Made by a program: the position numbers and the translations under genes. Of a stretch of DNA of 64,000 nt, positions 61,170 through 64,000 are shown piece after piece. Source of the DNA: Micromussa lordhowensis (taxonomy: Eukaryota > Cnidaria > Anthozoa > Scleractinia > Lobophylliidae); contig OZ026604.1 in assembly GCA_964020085.1 (NCBI GenBank), forward strand, positions 19,227,197 through 19,291,196, read 5' to 3'. Every line of letters begins with the position of its first letter. Position 1 is the stretch's first letter. The notes under the pieces were generated by a model that searched no databases, was not told the origin of the DNA, and saw only the letters and a program-made list of their open reading frames with translations.

Positions 61170-62642
61170 GGTGAGGATCGACAAAGCAGTAGAATATTGT
61201 GCGATTCAACAGTGATAGCTTCGACAGAGTGTGTACCTAAACGTTTCAACACCTGAGTACTTTGACTCAACTTTTCGATATCTGTACTCTCAGCTCAGTT
61301 GCAGTGTGTTAAAATTGCTTCAATATTTATTTCGTGTTGAATAGTTTTTCACAACAAGTGTACTCGTTCAACAAGTCTACAAGTGGCTCAGTACTCACAG
61401 CTTGAATTATCAATGAACTCGTTGGTTCGATTAGATACGGTGAACCTGTTGGTTCGACGACTGTGAACTCGCTTATGAACTCGTTGGTTCGACTTGAACT
61501 CGTTGGTGCGGTGACAAATTATTAACCACAGTTTCAAAAACCACACTCTGTGTAGCTATTCACGTTTAACCACACAATTTCGAAACGAATCAAAATAACA
61601 AACCAATTATCCGATGTAAATGTCAAACAACAATCGCTCTACGCAGTTACCTGGCTTTATTTGCTGACGAAAGTAACTTTTTCCTGAATGAATGGTGCAA
61701 TCCAACCTGACTTGCACGTGATTCGTAGTTACAGCCAATAAAAATCACACAATTTTTTCGGGACGGGCTCGGGATACGGGAAAGTTTAAAAAAACAAGGC
61801 AATTAATATAATCCAAAGGAATGCGCTCCCGAATTTAAGACGCTGGCTGACTACGTCATCCCGGGTAAAAAGATTAAAATTCGTCTCAATCTCACCAGCT
61901 AAAATGCTTTATGGTGACACAATGTTCATAGGCGGCAAAACCAGAAAGGACAGTGAGATATATGAATGTGGTGTATCTGAACTTACAAAATAAATTACTT
62001 ACGTACGATCGAGTGTTGGGTGTAAAAAGAATGACTACGGCGCCATTTTTACGTGGTAAAAGCTACTGTCTAGGGTAGCGTGACCTGCCTTTGCTAGGCC
62101 CTACACAGGGAGAATTTTGATAGTTTTCTGAGCCTGCACTGAATATCATTAACTGGATTGCGGTTGGATATCGAAAACGTTGAATGTTGAATTGCGTAAA
62201 CTTGGATGTTGAATTGCAACCTCGTTCCCAGGGTCTACTCCGCTTTCAAGATGGCGGCTGAGGGCGGAGAAGACCCTGGCACACACCGTTAGACCCCCCG
62301 CGAAATACTCCACGAATCGTGGAGTATTTTGTCACGTGATACATAATAGCATCTCGTCTTCGCTACACTTGATCAGCGGTTCCAGGAATCAAAAATGGCT
62401 GAAGATGTCCGAAGATTTAGCTTCATTTTGCGTGTTTTAGCTGTAAAATAGGTTTTTTGTGGACTGTTGAATTTTCAAATACATTTGTTGTGATTTCTAC
62501 TACCTGGACGCGTGTGGTTTGAGTATTTCGTTATATGTAAGGTAACAGTCAATGCAAATTTTCTTAGATTTAATATTTGCGTATGGCGTGCAAAGCTTTC
62601 ACTGATAGTTTTGGGAAGAATTAATTTAATATTACTGTATAC

Positions 62643-62643
<1 letters not shown>

Positions 62644-62689
<46 letters not shown>
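62644..62689 (+). repeat. (TAA)n microsatellite, shorter allele
   Basis: About 15 units, against about 22 at 42263-42329. Confidence 0.9.
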
Positions 62690-62690
<1 letters not shown>

Positions 62691-62802
62691 TTTTATTCAG
62701 CTCACGTGTCTAACTTTATTTCGTAAAATCGATTTTTACCTCGTGCAAATGAGTTGCCCTGTATTCTGCAATTTAGCTCAGTTTTAAAAAACTTTTCAGG
62801 CT

Positions 62803-63949
62803 TTGTGCTTGCTAGAGGAGCTGTTTGCGTTTGGTTCTGAAAAGAACTGTTGGTGTTTGGTTCTGAAAGGAAAAAGTGACTCGTTGACAAAAGCCCTTAA
62901 TTTGGAAAAGCCATGCATCTTAAAGGCCGATCTGGACAGACCAAACATAGTCCCTCATAAAGAGAAAAGGAAAGCTGCATCTTCAGGCGCCGGCAGCTAT
63001 GACTCAATTTTATATCCTATTGCAAAAGATCTAAAGACAAAACTTGCTGACTATCCGCTTATTCTTATCCATCTACTCTTAAATTGGTGCGGATATGCTT
63101 TTAAATTGTTTCTAGATATACTTGGCGATGCAAGCTACTTTTTCGTAAATGCTGAGAAAATACAGGAAAACTGTCTGTAAATTTGGCCAGTTTCATGCCC
63201 CCAAAACTGAGCAAATGAAACAGCAGATGCTAAACTTTGGAGTTAACATGCAAATCTAGTAACAGTATGATTCGTATTGTTTTTGCCACGATTGCTATTG
63301 GCATTGGGGTAAATATCCTTAGCATTAGACAGGTTATTCACGTTGGTGCAGCAAGAACATTGGAATCACATTACCAAAAAATTGGCCGAGGAGGTAGAGA
63401 CGAAAAATCAACCAAGGTTTCTTATACTAGAGTGGCCAGGACATTGCTGCCAACAAGCTAGGTATGACGGGTGAAATGAAGAATTTCTGTTTGGACAAAA
63501 GTGAATGTTTAAGGAAAAGGCTGATGACATAACTTGGATCATGTGAAACAAAAAGCAGAAATGATGCCCCTTCATGTTGCAGTAACTGCTTCAGAAAATG
63601 TCAATGTGCAGCATGTTCTGAATCAACGAGTACAGCATCGACAGAATTAACTAAACTACACTTATCAGTAGAGCTTATTGCAACTCAACCTATTCGGACT
63701 GTTTCGGATGAACAATGCAGCAAGATTGGCAGCATACTGAAACAGTATCGGATTCACCTGGGAACAACTCGTCAAAGATTTGGTAGCATCGATTTAGCCA
63801 CTGGGTTCACCCACAGTCTCATAAACTCTGTTGTTAAGAATTGTGAATATATCAATTCTGTGGATCACGTGTTATTGGCCTTAAACATTTGGGACATTTC
63901 ACATGCTCACACTATTGGTCAAGTAATTCATAATGTGTTTAGTCAATAA
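62803..63949 (+). pseudogene. RecQ-like helicase pseudogene, copy 2
   Basis: Same three frames as copy 1: 62803-63180 (linker before lobe 2; Ile-Phe-Pro changed to Ile-Val-Pro after DRPN), 63237-63461 (motifs V and VI), then the Cys cluster and C-terminal part to about 63949. The same stops separate them. Confidence 0.7.
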
Positions 63950-64000
63950 TGAAGTTACTAGTATGCTCATTCTGGCTTTACCAGAACAACTAGCTAACCC

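Larger units (their letters stand above)
49171..64000 (+). repeat. Direct repeat unit, copy 2 (cut by window end)
   Basis: It matches 28787-43640 base for base apart from about twenty substitutions and a few indels. It carries the same GPCR, pseudogene, MITE cluster, long-TIR element, LINE, small ORF and helicase remains. Confidence 0.9.
55939..64000. mobile_element. Long-TIR composite element, copy 2 (incomplete)
   Basis: The left terminal repeat starts ATGGCGTACCATCGGGGCCA at 55939. The right repeat begins near 61868 and is split by the nested helicase element, whose far end lies beyond the window. Confidence 0.7.
62219..64000. mobile_element. Nested RecQ-helicase element, copy 2 (right end outside window)
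   Basis: The left terminal repeat ACCTCGTTCCCAGGGTCTAC begins at 62219. Interior as in copy 1, with the microsatellite at 62644-62689 shorter by seven units. Confidence 0.75.

Overview
The window reads as nuclear DNA of a cnidarian, most likely a stony coral. Genes are split by GT-AG introns, the background is AT-rich and full of nested transposon debris, and the main genes are of the expanded innate-immune and sensory families known from corals: DED/NB-ARC/TPR receptors and short rhodopsin-class GPCRs. The assignment to organism is inference; no species marker was seen.

Region 1 (1-21840) holds two divergent (head-to-head) paralogues of a death-fold NB-ARC receptor. The minus-strand copy (exon 1 at 2510-815) runs off the left edge. 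The plus-strand copy can be followed through eleven exons (5748-21840), and every intron phase closes. It predicts about 1754 residues: DED - NB-ARC - winged-helix-like - TPR - acidic linker - ZU5 - ZU5 - UPA - CARD-like - Death. This joins an NLR/APAF-like sensor front end to a PIDD1-like ZU5-ZU5-UPA-Death tail and is the most interesting object here. Its introns carry a Crypton-like exon between two near-perfect foldbacks, a LINE fragment, a tRNA-like (SINE) sequence and a Penelope GIY-YIG endonuclease.

Region 2 (21841-28790) is repeat-rich sequence with MITEs, a SINE and a broken third NB-ARC/Death paralogue (27690-27960) in which an exon-1 fragment is fused to the terminal Death exon. Most of it (22914-28302) returns in inverted form at 45788-49171. 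Later insertions differ between the arms, and one gives a filled-site/empty-site pair.

Region 3 (28787-45788) and region 4 (49171-64000) are two direct, almost identical copies of one unit, offset by about 20.4 kb and separated by the inverted arm. Each has an intact GPCR gene, an inverted GPCR pseudogene forming a roughly 5.5 kb palindrome around a MITE cluster, and a large element with long terminal inverted repeats. Inside that element are a 5'-truncated LINE, a small secreted-type ORF, and a nested terminal-inverted-repeat element with a decayed RecQ-like helicase. Only about twenty differences were noticed by eye across some 14.8 kb, so this is either a very recent segmental duplication or an assembly duplication.

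The receptor genes and their fragments look like a birth-and-death immune-gene cluster, with inverted and tandem duplications and transposon insertions reshaping the flank. Exon limits come from reading splice signals and phase by eye, not from transcripts.
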